Below are positions 30,107 to 38,790 of a stretch of DNA of 64,000 bases, one piece after another. Position numbers and translations under genes: made by a program. The stretch is from Streptomyces formicae (lineage in GTDB: Bacteria > Actinomycetota > Actinomycetes > Streptomycetales > Streptomycetaceae). The first letter of the stretch is position 1. The number at the start of each line of letters is the position of its first letter. Below the pieces are notes generated by a model that was not told the origin of the DNA, did no database searches, and saw nothing but the letters and a program-made list of their open reading frames with translations. The stretch lies in NCBI RefSeq assembly GCF_002556545.1, contig NZ_CP022685.1, positions 2,852,001 through 2,916,000 on the forward strand. Direction: 5' to 3'.

Positions 30107-30310
30107 ACGCACCTCGATCCCGCCGAGCAACTCGGCGGTCGCCTCGGCGACGGCATCGACCGCACGGTCGAAGACCTCGCGGTTGTGCGCGGCGGGCGCA
30201 CGGAACCCGGACACCTTCCGCACGTACTGAAGCGCGGCGGCCCGGATCTCCTCCTCGGTGGCGTCCTCGGGGATGGCGGGCGGACGGAGCGTCTTGATGC
30301 TTCGGCACAT
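30083..30310 (-). CDS. DUF2277 small conserved protein
   Basis: 75 residues. The opening MCRSIKTLRPP and the segment EEEIRAAALQYVRKVSGFRAP are the defining DUF2277 pattern, with a final helix of AVAEATAELLGG. It has no known biochemical role; members are small cytoplasmic helical proteins in actinobacteria. ATG 30310 is the family start. The last five residues come from the tandem repeat. Confidence 0.88.
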   Translation of the reverse strand: MCRSIKTLRPPAIPEDATEEEIRAAALQYVRKVSGFRAPAAHNREVFDRAVDAVAEATAELLGGIEVRGAAARTS

Positions 30311-30423
30311 GCTTCCAGCTTGCCACCGCGCGGGGCGGGACGGCGGGGGTTCGCAGGGGCACCTGGCAAGCACCGCTCCACGACGGTTGGCGGCCGTCAG
30401 CCGACAGCCCGGCTCTCGGCGGC

Positions 30424-31305
30424 CTAGCGTCCCGGTGTCCCGCCGCCCGGCCCGTGCCCCGGCGCGAGAACCGGCGGGAAGGCAGGTTCGTCCGCGCCGG
30501 GAGCGGGATCGTCCGGCGGATCAGGGAAGTCGGCGAGGGCCAGCGGCACCTCGGCATCGCAGCTCGCGGCACCGCACTCACAGGCGAGGAGCCGGACCGT
30601 GCCCGCGAGGTCCCCGACCGTCCAGGGGCGGGCGAAGTACGCCGCGTGCTGGCGGACGACCGCGCGGTTGGCGTACCGAAGCAGCCGCGCCCGTTCCACC
30701 GCGCTCCCGGCCAGCGGCCCCACCGCCAGCGCGTCGGCGAAGAGCTTCTCGACCTCGGCGAAGGTGTCCGCCACGCTCCGCGTCCCGTCGACCACGAGCG
30801 TCCGGGCACCGGCCCGCGCCACCTCGGCCTCGATCTCCTCCAGCAGCAGCCGGTACAGCGCCGACACCCCCGCCCCGATGCCGCGTTCGGCGAGCCGGGC
30901 GCGCTGCACCTGCGGCGTCGGCATCAGCCACACCGAGTGGTCGCCCGCCCCCGCGACCCCGGGGGTGACGGGCGTGCCCTCGGCGACGGTCAGCGGCGCG
31001 CGGGGCAGCGCGCGCAGATCCTCGGTGATCATCGGACCGCGCTCGTGGTGCAGGGACATCGCGAGCAGCTCGTCCGGCGGCCGCGACCAGCGCTCGTCGG
31101 GCGGGAGCCGCTCCCACCGCGCGGCCGCCGCGTGCCCCGCGGCGAGCGCCCGGTCGCGGTGCTCCCAGGTGTGGACGTCGGCGCTGTAGCGGCGCAGCCC
31201 GTACCGCCGGGCGAGCAGCCGGGCCATCGTCGTCTTGCCCGCCCCCGGGGGCCCACCGATCCACACCACGGACCCCACCACGGCACCCGCCACGGACCCC
31301 TCCAC
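30424..31305 (-). CDS. P-loop kinase/ATPase-like protein
   Basis: 293 residues. GGPPGAGKTTMARLLARR (about 18-35) is a Walker A of the AAA_33/zeta-type kinase group; SADVHTWEH supplies the Asp, and PMITEDLRALPRAPLTVAEG follows. A C-terminal segment has CECGAASCDAEV, a Cys cluster (C-E-C-G-x3-C) that could bind metal. The phosphorylated target is unknown; no antitoxin-like neighbour is present, so a zeta toxin is not supported. Confidence 0.75.
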   Translation of the reverse strand: MEGSVAGAVVGSVVWIGGPPGAGKTTMARLLARRYGLRRYSADVHTWEHRDRALAAGHAAAARWERLPPDERWSRPPDELLAMSLHHERGPMITEDLRALPRAPLTVAEGTPVTPGVAGAGDHSVWLMPTPQVQRARLAERGIGAGVSALYRLLLEEIEAEVARAGARTLVVDGTRSVADTFAEVEKLFADALAVGPLAGSAVERARLLRYANRAVVRQHAAYFARPWTVGDLAGTVRLLACECGAASCDAEVPLALADFPDPPDDPAPGADEPAFPPVLAPGHGPGGGTPGR

Positions 31306-31442
31306 CGGCGCTCAGCCCTTCCGCATACGTCCCGATCCACCCTGTTACGTCGTACGTCCGGTCAGTGAAGCATTCCGGACAGCCCAGGACTCGCCCCTCG
31401 TATCACTCGCCCATGAAATTCGAACAGGAGTAGCATTACCGC

Positions 31443-31802
31443 GTGCCTCCAACCCCTTCCCATGAATTCCCGAGCGACCTCCTCGCCGGCCAGGAGGAAC
31501 TGCATCAGGTCCGCTCCGAGCTCCTGGCCCTGCTCAAGCGGCTCCCCTGGTCCGTCGAGCCGCTCGACGGCTTCAGCGACACCGGCGGCTGGCGCAAGGT
31601 GGAGCGGCCCGCGTCCCCCGGCTGGACCCCGGACGAACAGGCCGAGGTCGAGAAACTGCGCGCGCGGGAGCGGGAGTTGGCGGTCTTCGTGAGCTGCCAC
31701 CGCTTCTGGGAACAGGTCTCGGGGCCCGAAGCGGTGCACGCGAGGGCCCGCCTCAAGCACGCCCACGAGACGACGGACGGCTCGCTGCCCGCAAGCCATT
31801 GA
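31443..31802 (+). CDS. Small hypothetical protein, helical and charged
   Basis: 119 residues. I do not recognise a family. LLAGQEELHQVRSELLALLKRLPWSVEPLDGFSD begins the body; VEKLRARERELAVFVSCHRFW is a likely coiled helix. No signal peptide or membrane segment. GTG 31443 is somewhat far from AGGAG (31424-31428). It is flanked by an ATPase gene and a glycine-rich membrane protein, with no shared operon evidence. Confidence 0.6.
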   Translation: MPPTPSHEFPSDLLAGQEELHQVRSELLALLKRLPWSVEPLDGFSDTGGWRKVERPASPGWTPDEQAEVEKLRARERELAVFVSCHRFWEQVSGPEAVHARARLKHAHETTDGSLPASH

Positions 31803-31944
31803 CAGCCGCAGGCGGCGGGCGTTGACTCCTTCTCCTACGGATCGGGCCCGCTCTCCTGAACCGTCAGGACGCCGCGCCGCGGGCCCGACACATCCCGCCC
31901 CCGTGAATCAGGGGGCCACCCCTGCGAGCCGCGGAGGTGCAGCC

Positions 31945-32277
31945 ATGAACGTACTCATCGTCATCGCGATCCTGGCCCTCATCGGCCTGGGGTTCAACCA
32001 ACCGCTGCTGTGGCTGGCCGCAGCGGCACTCCTCTTCTATCTGGTGCGCTTCTACGAAGGCGGTGGAAGCGGCAGGAGCAGCTCCGGCGCGAGTGGCTCG
32101 GGCGGTTCGAGCGGCGCGGGCGGCGGTTCGGGCGGCGCCGGAGGGATGGGTGGAGGCGGCGGGGGCGGAGGTGGCGGGGGCTACCCCAAGACCTACCGCG
32201 ACTACCGCATCCGCAAGGAACGCCAGGAGCGCTGGGACCGCAGGTACCGCAGGACCCACCCCGGTTCCGGCCGCTGA
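31945..32277 (+). CDS. Single-pass membrane protein with Gly/Ser-rich tail
   Basis: 110 residues. MNVLIVIAILALIGLGF and LLWLAAAALLFYLVRFYE make one or two hydrophobic helices. They are followed by a Gly/Ser-rich region (about 40-80, glycine runs) and a basic end (YPKTYRDYRIRKERQERW). ATG 31945 has GGAGG upstream. No function known; the tail suggests a flexible, perhaps RNA- or wall-facing, segment. Confidence 0.7.
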   Translation: MNVLIVIAILALIGLGFNQPLLWLAAAALLFYLVRFYEGGGSGRSSSGASGSGGSSGAGGGSGGAGGMGGGGGGGGGGGYPKTYRDYRIRKERQERWDRRYRRTHPGSGR

Positions 32278-32347
32278 CACCGCGCCAGGGCGCGACGGCC
32301 GTCCCGCGCGCCCGCCGATGGGCCGTCCGCTCCGTGCCGTCGGCCCC

Positions 32348-32375
32348 GTGCCGCCCGTCCCGTGACGGGCGGCAC
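32348..32375 (+). terminator. Terminator after the Gly-rich membrane gene
   Basis: GTGCCGCCCGTC/GACGGGCGGCAC, a perfect 12-bp stem with a 4-base loop. Confidence 0.8.
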
Positions 32376-32528
32376 AGCCGCGTGCGGCGCCCCTTACCGG
32401 CGGACCGGCCGGTACGACTACTCACCGATCCGGGTGACACCAGGCTTACCCGCGAGAACGGCGGGGATTGAGGTCATGCCCGGCGCGATGATCGCGCCGG
32501 TTCTGACCGCACCTGGGGAGCCATCCGC

Positions 32529-32909
32529 ATGCGCCTGAGAGCCGCCGCGACCACCGCTGTCTTCGCCGCTTTGCTGACCGCCTTCGCCCCGTCCGCCACC
32601 GCGGAGCCGACCGCTCCGCACCTCGCCACGCCCCCGGGCCGGGTCTGCTTCTGGAGCCAGCCGGGCATGATGGGCCAGTCCTGGTGCTACGGCCCGCCCG
32701 GCTACGCCGAGGCCGAGAACGGCACGCAGCGCAGCGCCTACTCCTTCGAGTCCCGCTACAACGGCACTGTCTACGCCATCAGTTACGGAGCGGGCAGCAG
32801 CTGCGTCTACCGCGAGATCCGCGCGGACGACTACGACGAGAACTGGACGGCCTGGGCCACCAAACTGGACGGCGTGAGCCACGAGACGATGGGCTGCGAG
32901 CCGGGCTGA
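32529..32909 (+). CDS. Secreted peptidase-inhibitor I36-like protein
   Basis: 126 residues. Signal peptide ends near SATA (about 25). A crystallin-like pattern GRVCFWSQPGMMGQSWCYG, then YSFESRYNGTVYAISYG and SCVYREIRADDYDEN, fits the I36 inhibitor/beta-gamma-crystallin-like group of Streptomyces. Six Cys suggest disulphides. It is the first of three adjacent exported proteins (lipoprotein, second I36-like). I36 members inhibit metalloproteases; target unknown. Confidence 0.8.
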   Translation: MRLRAAATTAVFAALLTAFAPSATAEPTAPHLATPPGRVCFWSQPGMMGQSWCYGPPGYAEAENGTQRSAYSFESRYNGTVYAISYGAGSSCVYREIRADDYDENWTAWATKLDGVSHETMGCEPG

Positions 32910-32917
32910 CCTCCACC

Positions 32918-33487
32918 GTGCACACCACCACCGTCCGGCCCCGCGCCGCGGTCCTCCTCCTCGCCCTGTGCGCTCTGCTGCTCGTCGGCGGCTGCGCCCG
33001 GGTCCCCTCGGCCACTCCGCGCGTACTGCCGCCCGACGACGTCATCAGGGCCGCCCAACAGCGGCTCACCGACCGCTGTCTGACGCACCAGGGCCTCACC
33101 CCGCCCCGCGCGGGGCAGCGGCCGGGGACCACCCGGGCGGCGATGAGGCGGGACGAGCGCGTCTCGGACGCCCTCTTCGGCGCGGGCCGCACGGAGCTGT
33201 CCCACACCCTGCCCACCGGCTACTCCGTGCGCGCCCACACCGACGGCTGCCTGGCCGCCGCCCAGCAGACGCTCTACGGAGACCAGCGGCGCTGGTTCCA
33301 CGTCTCGACCGTCGTCAACAACCTCAAGCCGGAGGCGGCCCACCGCCACCGCGACCTCGCATCGGTCCGCGCCCTGCACCGCACCGAACTGGCCGACTGG
33401 CGGCGGCTTCGCGCCCACGCCCTGGCCCGCTCGAAGTCGGTGCTCCGCGCGTCCCCGAACGTCCCGAGCCCACACGGCGACGGCTGA
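32918..33487 (+). CDS. Lipoprotein of unknown function
   Basis: 189 residues; GTG 32918. The lipobox LVGGC at about 25-29 marks a lipid-anchored outer protein. The body (about 40-185) has Cys residues and the segment GYSVRAHTDGCLAAAQQTLYGDQRR; I do not recognise it. It starts 8 bases after the I36 gene's stop and precedes the second I36 gene, so an operon of exported proteins is likely. Confidence 0.75.
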   Translation: MHTTTVRPRAAVLLLALCALLLVGGCARVPSATPRVLPPDDVIRAAQQRLTDRCLTHQGLTPPRAGQRPGTTRAAMRRDERVSDALFGAGRTELSHTLPTGYSVRAHTDGCLAAAQQTLYGDQRRWFHVSTVVNNLKPEAAHRHRDLASVRALHRTELADWRRLRAHALARSKSVLRASPNVPSPHGDG

Positions 33488-33552
33488 TCCCCCGCCCTCC
33501 GGTCGCCGACCACGGCAGACCACCACCGACCATCTCCAGGAGACCCCCACAC

Positions 33553-33927
33553 ATGATCACCAAGCCCACGGCCGTCCTGGCCGCCACGCTCCTCGCCATC
33601 GGCACCGCGCTCGCCGCGTCGGGCACGTCCCAGGCCGCCTCCTGCCCGAGCGGCCAGTTCTGCGCCTGGACCGACGCGGACTTCGGCGGCCAGCGCACCA
33701 ACTGGTCGGGCGACGACCACGACTGGGAGGACCCGATCCAGGACCAGGACTCCTCCTGGGCCAACCACGGCATCTCGGGCCCCGGCATCAAGGACCACGT
33801 CCAGGTCTACGAGAACCCGGGCCTGATCGGCTTCGGCACGGTCTGCCTCGGCCCCGGCCAGGAGATCAACTCCAACAGCTGGGGCAACGACAGCGGCGAC
33901 TCCCACACGTGGAAGATGGAGTGCTGA
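33553..33927 (+). CDS. Secreted I36-like protein, second copy
   Basis: 124 residues. Signal peptide (cleavage near TSQA, about 28) then CPSGQFCAWTDADFGGQRTN, SGPGIKDHVQVYENPG and CLGPGQEIN, the same crystallin-like pattern as 32529-32909. ATG 33553 has AGGAG at 33538. Last of the exported trio, with a strong terminator behind it. Confidence 0.8.
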   Translation: MITKPTAVLAATLLAIGTALAASGTSQAASCPSGQFCAWTDADFGGQRTNWSGDDHDWEDPIQDQDSSWANHGISGPGIKDHVQVYENPGLIGFGTVCLGPGQEINSNSWGNDSGDSHTWKMEC

Positions 33928-33984
33928 CGCTCCGGGCGACCCACGGTTCCGCACGGTCCCGCCGCTGACGGGAAGCACGAACCC

Positions 33985-34015
33985 GAGGCCCCCGGCCCGA
34001 CCTCCCGGGGGCCTC
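33985..34015. terminator. Terminator between convergent I36 and YceI genes
   Basis: Arms GAGGCCCCCGG and CCGGGGGCCTC around a 9-base loop; the 3' arm overlaps the YceI stop. Confidence 0.85.
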
Positions 34016-34685
34016 AGCCCGTCGTCCCGCCCTGCGCCCCGGCCCGTACCGCCGAAATGTCGAACTGCAGGCGGACCTTCTCGCTCACCATGGTGCCGCC
34101 CGCCTTGAGGCGCTGGTTGTAGACGAGGCCCCACTCGGTGCGGTCGATGGTGGTGGTGCCGTCGAACCCGACGCGCTCGAAGCCGAAGGGGTCGAGCACC
34201 GAGCCGAGGTAGTCGAGCTGCAGCTCGACGGGCCTGGTGACGTCGCGGATGGTCAGGTCCCCCGTCATACGGAAACTCTCCCCGCCCTCGTGCCGCGTGG
34301 AGGTGCTCCGGAACGCCATCTCCGGGAAGCGCCGCGCGTCGAAGAAGTCGGTCCCCACGAGATGCGCGTCCCGCTGCTCCACTCCCGTGTCGACGCTGCC
34401 GACGCGTATGACGAGTTCGGCCCGCGAGGCGGCGGGGTTGCCGCCGTCGAAGGACAACGCGCTGTCGTAGTCGGCGAAGGCGCCCCGCACGGTGGTGACC
34501 ATCGCGTGTCGCACGGAGAACCCGATGCGGCTGTGCGGACGGTCGATGGTCCACTGCCCGTCGAGCGCCCGAAGCGCCGGATCGAGCGCGACACCCGCGC
34601 CCCCGGCCTGCGCGAGAGACGCACCGGCCCCGCCGCCCGAGCCCGGCTCGACGGTGTCGGTCTGACGACGGCTGAAGATACCCAT
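34014..34685 (-). CDS. YceI-family lipid-binding protein
   Basis: 223 residues. GQWTIDRPHSRIGFSVRHAM (about 42-61) and VTTVRGAF, FFDARRFPEMAF, GDLTIRDVTRPVELQL, and FGFERVGFDGTTTIDR are the lipocalin-like YceI signature, which binds isoprenoid lipids. Unlike YceI of E. coli there is no signal peptide; the N-terminal 40 residues are low-complexity. ATG 34685. Cytoplasmic location is inferred. Confidence 0.87.
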   Translation of the reverse strand: MGIFSRRQTDTVEPGSGGGAGASLAQAGGAGVALDPALRALDGQWTIDRPHSRIGFSVRHAMVTTVRGAFADYDSALSFDGGNPAASRAELVIRVGSVDTGVEQRDAHLVGTDFFDARRFPEMAFRSTSTRHEGGESFRMTGDLTIRDVTRPVELQLDYLGSVLDPFGFERVGFDGTTTIDRTEWGLVYNQRLKAGGTMVSEKVRLQFDISAVRAGAQGGTTG

Positions 34686-35048
34686 GAGACCGTGCCCTCC
34701 TTCGGAATTGATTACTCCGTGTTATCACGACCTCCGAAGGCGCCCCCTTGCGAGATGGGCGGCCTCGTCCGGCTTCCATGGCGCCGACGGCAAAGATGCA
34801 CAGGATCGACATGATGTGGAGGCACGGCCGCACGTTCCGGCAGCGCCCACCGATGACCGCCGACTTCCATCACGCAGAGTCATCACGCGGACGACTCCCC
34901 GGATCGACTTGGGCACGCCGAGTGGATCATGAGGTGATTGTGTGACCGAGTCCTCCCCTCACCTCGGTCACCCGCCCCCTGTCCCTAGGCTCCTGTCTGA
35001 TCAAGAGCGCCCGAGGGCGCCCAACCCATGACCGAACGGGGTTAGTTC
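34686..35048 (+). promoter_or_regulatory. Intergenic region with a 9-bp inverted repeat
   Basis: This 363-base gap holds no gene I can support. GTGACCGAG (34942-34950) and CTCGGTCAC (34963-34971) form a perfect 9-bp inverted repeat, about 80 bases before the SH3 gene; it may be an operator or leader hairpin. Confidence 0.4.
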
Positions 35049-35411
35049 GTGAAGAAGTTCGCTTCGCTGCTGAGTGTGGTGGCGATGACGGGGGCAACGT
35101 TCGCAGCCGGAACCGTCGCGGCAGGTGCCGCGACGCCCGAGGCGGCGCCTACGGCGGTCTCCTCCGGGTCGTGCCCCGGCAAGGGCATGACGGTCAAGGC
35201 GAAGGAGAGCGTGAAGATCCGCAAGACCAAGAAGCTCAACGGCACGGCGGTCGGCCTCTTCCCCAAGGGCGCGAAGGCCAAGTTCACCGCGTGCACGGTC
35301 TCCAGCGGCCAGACCTACCGCAACCTCTGCGGCTGGGACGAGGACAACCGCTGGTCCCCCATCGCCTACCGGGGCATGAAGGGCTGGGTCCCCACGGCCT
35401 GCGAGATCTGA
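35049..35411 (+). CDS. Secreted SH3-like domain protein
   Basis: 120 residues. GTG 35049 begins a signal peptide (KKFASLL...AAGAATPEA, cleavage about 28). The mature part SVKIRKTKKLNGTAVGLFPKG and the closing WSPIAYRGMKGWVP follow the bacterial SH3_3 pattern; two Cys could pair. SH3b domains bind wall peptides. It is monocistronic, with a UUCG terminator. Confidence 0.8.
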   Translation: MKKFASLLSVVAMTGATFAAGTVAAGAATPEAAPTAVSSGSCPGKGMTVKAKESVKIRKTKKLNGTAVGLFPKGAKAKFTACTVSSGQTYRNLCGWDEDNRWSPIAYRGMKGWVPTACEI

Positions 35412-35422
35412 GCCACTCGGCC

Positions 35423-35454
35423 GTCCCCCTCTCGCCTTCGGGCGGGAGGGGGAC
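35423..35454 (+). terminator. TTCG-loop terminator
   Basis: Arms 35423-35436 and 35441-35454, one G-U pair, with a TTCG loop directly after the SH3 gene. Confidence 0.9.
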
Positions 35455-35562
35455 TTCCTGTTCGCGGCTCCTGCTCCGTTCAGGACTTCGTGCGACCCTG
35501 TCGACACCTTGCCGAAGTCCCGGAGAAGGACCTCGTCGAAGTCCCGAGAAGGAGCAGAGCAC

Positions 35563-35817
35563 ATGAGCGAGCCCGTCGACCCGTACGAACTGCGCGCCCG
35601 CCAACTCCGCATCCTGGCCGGCCTCCACCGCAAACGGGCCGCCGAGCTCGAAAGGACGGCGGAGGCGGGACTCGCGGCCCGGTCGATGCGCAAGCTGACG
35701 GAGGCCCTGACCGCGGCAGAGGTCCGCGACATCGCCGAACACCCCGACCTGGCGGAGCTCAACGCACAGCTGGACGGCTTCTACGGCGAGGACCCGGCGC
35801 CCCCGGACCCCGCGTGA
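35563..35817 (+). CDS. Small helical hypothetical protein
   Basis: 84 residues; ATG 35563 follows AGAAGGAGC. VDPYELRARQLRILAGLHRK and AEAGLAARSMRKLTEALTAA suggest two helices. No membrane part or signal. Nothing in the sequence gives a function; small basic/acidic alternation resembles DNA- or partner-binding helix pairs. It lies 152 bases after a terminated gene and ends at its own terminator before a tRNA on the other strand. Confidence 0.65.
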   Translation: MSEPVDPYELRARQLRILAGLHRKRAAELERTAEAGLAARSMRKLTEALTAAEVRDIAEHPDLAELNAQLDGFYGEDPAPPDPA

Positions 35818-35829
35818 ACGACGCGACGA

Positions 35830-35857
35830 AGCCCCGTACCTTGCTCGGTACGGGGCT
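35830..35857 (+). terminator. Terminator after the small helical gene
   Basis: Arms AGCCCCGTACC and GGTACGGGGCT with a 6-base loop. Confidence 0.88.
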
Positions 35858-35877
35858 CCGTCGCTGTTCAGACCCGG

Positions 35878-35949
35878 TGGGCGCGGACGGTTTCGAACCG
35901 CCGACATCCTCCTTGTAAGGGAGGCGCTCTACCCCTGAGCTACGCGCCC
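35878..35949 (-). tRNA. tRNA-Val(UAC)
   Basis: 72 bases on the minus strand. The acceptor stem GGGCGCG/CGCGCCC, D-loop AGCTCAGGGGTAGAGC, anticodon arm CCTCC-CTTACAA-GGAGG (anticodon TAC) and TTCGAAA T-loop are all visible. Discriminator A; the terminal CCA is not encoded. Confidence 0.95.
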
Positions 35950-36123
35950 GGGACGAATCGACAGCCTACCTTGCCGATGGCGGTGCCTCGCAAACCCGTT
36001 GTTCCCGCGCTCCGCTCCGGGGGGTTAACCCCACCACGCACCCGGTGGCAGTCCGGATTCTCCCGGTGTGGGGCGGCCCGTAGAGTCTCGCGGAGAAGTC
36101 AAGATCATCCTCAGGGGGACCCC

Positions 36124-36987
36124 ATGTCCGTCCGTACCCGGCGTCCACGCGTCGTCCGCACCCTTGCCGCCGCCACCGGAACCGCCGCGCTCGTGGCGCT
36201 CGTCGGGGCGTGCGGGGCCGACGCGGCGGATGACAGCGAGCCGGAGCACCGGACGTTCGCGCTGCCCGGCAAGACGCTGACCGTCGAGTCCGGCAACTCC
36301 GCACTCGAACTGGTCCCGGCGGGCAGCGGCGGCAAGGACCTGAAGGTGACCCGGTGGTTCGACGGGCGGTCCGTGCTCGGCGGCGACACCAAGGTGACGT
36401 GGGAGATGGCCGGGGACCGGCTCAAGCTGGGCATGACGTGCTCCGGCGTCATCGTCAACTGCTCGGCCAAGCACCGCGTCGAGGTGCCCCGCGGGGTCGC
36501 CGTGACCGTCGAGAACAAGGACGGTCAGGTCACCGCCAACGGATTCCACGAGGCCCTGAAGGTGGACACGAAGGACGGCTCCGTCAGCGTCAAGGGCTCC
36601 CGGGGGCCGCTCAGCCTGCGCAGCTCCGACGGCTCCATCACCGTCGAGGACTCCGTCGGCCCCCTCGACCTGGGCAGCTCCGACGGCTCGATCACCGCGC
36701 GCGGCGTCACGTCGCGCCAGGTGGCCGTCAGCTCCAAGGACGGTTCCGTCTCGCTGGAGCTGGCCGACGTGCCCGACCGCGTCGACGCCCGCAGCAAGGA
36801 CGGCTCCGTCGACATCGCGGTCCCGAGCGGGAAGAGCAAGAAGAACGGGGGCAAGGTCGCCTACGACGTACGGACCGAGACCTCCGACGGAGCCGTCGAC
36901 GTATCCGTGCCGCGCGACGACAACAGCCCGCACCGGGTGTCCGTCCACAGCACCGACGGCAAAGTCACCGTGCGCACCGCGAACTAA
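36124..36987 (+). CDS. DUF4097-type lipoprotein with beta-helix repeats
   Basis: 287 residues. Lipobox LVGAC (about 26-30) indicates a membrane-anchored exported protein. From about 125 on, short repeats of the form DGSVSV, DGSITVE, SSDGSITAR, KDGSVSLEL and KDGSVDIAV recur every 18-22 residues, the DUF4097/beta-helix pattern. Role unknown; some relatives are linked to anti-sigma or envelope stress. ATG 36124 has GGGGGAC upstream. It is divergent from the tRNA. Confidence 0.85.
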   Translation: MSVRTRRPRVVRTLAAATGTAALVALVGACGADAADDSEPEHRTFALPGKTLTVESGNSALELVPAGSGGKDLKVTRWFDGRSVLGGDTKVTWEMAGDRLKLGMTCSGVIVNCSAKHRVEVPRGVAVTVENKDGQVTANGFHEALKVDTKDGSVSVKGSRGPLSLRSSDGSITVEDSVGPLDLGSSDGSITARGVTSRQVAVSSKDGSVSLELADVPDRVDARSKDGSVDIAVPSGKSKKNGGKVAYDVRTETSDGAVDVSVPRDDNSPHRVSVHSTDGKVTVRTAN

Positions 36988-37062
36988 CCGACCCGTGCGT
37001 TCGTCTAACCGGTGGGAGAATGTGACACCGGGCAGGGCGGATGACAGCACGGGAGAGGGATA

Positions 37063-38568
37063 GTGACGGCGACACCTTCGCAGCCGTACACACCGGACGG
37101 AGGGCGCGCGGGGACCGGGACCGGCTCGGTACGCGTGCCTCGTCACGCAGGGACTGACTCGGTACGCGTGCCTCGTCACGCCGGGACCGGATCGGTACAC
37201 GTGCCCAGTCACGTACGCCTGCCTCACGCGAGGACGCGCCCCGGCGGGCCGCTGCGCGACGTCCTCGCCCTCGTCCTGCTCCCCCTGCCCCTCCTCGCCG
37301 CCACCCTTCCCGCCGCCTTCGCGGGCGGCGGCACGCGCCGGTGGTTCGGCGGCCGGGGCGAGAGCGTGCGCGCCGAGGCGCAGGCCGCGAAGGACGCCGC
37401 TGCCGCCGCCTTCTACGAGCTGGACACCGCCCAGCGCGACCTGCGCATCTCCGTCGAGACGATCGTCGCCGTCGACTCCTCGCCCGCCGCGCAGCGCGCC
37501 GTGTCGGACTTCGAGGCCGTCGGACGGCGCATCGACGAGGTCAGCCACCAGTACATCAGCGCCGTGGACGCCCACGACCTGGACAGGGACGACCTGGACA
37601 CCTCGGTCGCCGCCCAGGCGAGGACCGAGCTCACCCGGGCCAAGGACGAGCTGGGCAAGGTCAAGCAGGACCTGGAGCGCTTCCAGCAGGGCCTCGGCCC
37701 GCTGCTCGACAAGGCGGAGACGCAGCTCGCCCGGCTCGCCCCCGCGATCGAGCGGGCCCGCCAGACCCTGCTCGCCGCGAGCAACGCCCTTGACGCCGTG
37801 CGCGGTGCGGGGCTGAAGGCCGACGACCTCGCCGCCCGGCTCGCCGCGCTCGGCCCCGAGCTGACCAAGCTCAACCAGGGGGCGGGGCAGCACGGCGTAG
37901 CGGAGACGCTTCAGCGCGCCGACCGCGTGCTGCGCGACGCGGAGGCCGTGCGGGCCGAGGCCGAGCGGCTGCCGGAGCGCGCCGCCGAGATCGACCGGCG
38001 CCTCGTGTCGCTGCGGACGCGCGCGCAGGCCCTGACCACCCGCAGCGGCCAGGTCGAGCCGGTGCTCAGCGAGCTCAGACGCCGTTTCTCCGTCGCCTGC
38101 TGGCAGGACCTCCAGCAGGTCCCCGAGCAGGCCGGGGAGAACGTGCGACAGGCCGAGGCCAAGCTCAAGGAGGCCAGGCAGGCCCGCGAGGAGCAGCGCT
38201 GGCCCGACGCCACCTCGCTGCTCTCCACGGTGCGGGCGCTGCTCAACTCGACGGACGAGGCGGTCTCGGCGGCCGGGGACCGGCTGCGGCGGCTGAACGC
38301 CGTCTCGAAGGACCCCCAGCAGGAGATAGAGCGCACCCGCTTCGCCATCAGGGACGCGCAGCGCCTCGCGATGGCGGGCCGCCAGACGCCCGAGCCGCGC
38401 CACGCGCGCCCGCTGGACGACTCCGTGGCGCGCCTGGACCGCGCGGTGGCCTCCCTGGAGGGCCGCCACCCCGACTACTGGCACTTCCTGACCGAGACCG
38501 AGGCGGTCCGCTCGACGGTGGCGCGCGTGGTCGCGCAGATCCGGGAGGAGCGGGGGCAGGGGGCCTGA
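37063..38568 (+). CDS. Long coiled-coil protein with N-terminal membrane segment
   Basis: 501 residues; I do not recognise a named family. Residues about 21-53 are three 11-residue repeats (SVRVPRHAGTD, SVRVPRHAGTG, SVHVPSHVRLP). A hydrophobic helix (about 63-87) follows, then about 400 residues of heptad-rich helix with many Glu/Gln/Arg (for example DELGKVKQDLERFQQ, EAERLPERAAEIDRRL). It looks like a membrane-tethered structural protein such as a division or polarity scaffold. GTG 37063 follows GGGAGAGGG. The stop begins a 22-bp tandem array. Confidence 0.7.
   Translation: MTATPSQPYTPDGGRAGTGTGSVRVPRHAGTDSVRVPRHAGTGSVHVPSHVRLPHARTRPGGPLRDVLALVLLPLPLLAATLPAAFAGGGTRRWFGGRGESVRAEAQAAKDAAAAAFYELDTAQRDLRISVETIVAVDSSPAAQRAVSDFEAVGRRIDEVSHQYISAVDAHDLDRDDLDTSVAAQARTELTRAKDELGKVKQDLERFQQGLGPLLDKAETQLARLAPAIERARQTLLAASNALDAVRGAGLKADDLAARLAALGPELTKLNQGAGQHGVAETLQRADRVLRDAEAVRAEAERLPERAAEIDRRLVSLRTRAQALTTRSGQVEPVLSELRRRFSVACWQDLQQVPEQAGENVRQAEAKLKEARQAREEQRWPDATSLLSTVRALLNSTDEAVSAAGDRLRRLNAVSKDPQQEIERTRFAIRDAQRLAMAGRQTPEPRHARPLDDSVARLDRAVASLEGRHPDYWHFLTETEAVRSTVARVVAQIREERGQGA
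37125..37213 (+). repeat. 33-bp in-frame tandem repeat (three units) in the coiled-coil gene
   Basis: CTCGGTACGCGTGCC recurs at 37125, 37158 and (ATCGGTACACGTGCC) 37191, coding an 11-residue repeat near the N terminus. Confidence 0.9.
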
Positions 38569-38660
38569 CATCGAGGCCAGAGGGCCTGGCAGCCGAGGCC
38601 AGAGGGCCTGACATTCGAGGTCAGGGGGCCTGAAAGCCGAGGTCAGGGGGCCTGACATCG
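38561..38660 (+). repeat. 22-bp tandem repeat, five copies, beginning at a stop codon
   Basis: GGGCCTGA units start at 38561, 38582, 38604, 38626 and 38648. The first holds the coiled-coil gene's TGA (38566-38568). Confidence 0.92.
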
Positions 38661-38790
38661 CGGGATGCGGCCGCTGCGTTTGGCGGTCGTCGGCCCACGG
38701 GCGGATCCTGGAGTCACGCACGGCCGCGCCGTAGTACGCCAGCCAGTCGGTACGACGAGCACGGCCTCCGCGCGCACCAAGGAGGCGGAC

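Noticed and set aside
30424..31305. Zeta-toxin system
   Set aside because: Only the P-loop matches; there is no antitoxin-like neighbour.
35878..35949. The tRNA as an integration site
   Set aside because: No integrase, no direct repeat of its 3' end and no change in gene content beside it.
38561..38660. Possible CRISPR or att site
   Set aside because: 22-bp units lie head to tail without spacers and no integrase or tRNA boundary is near.
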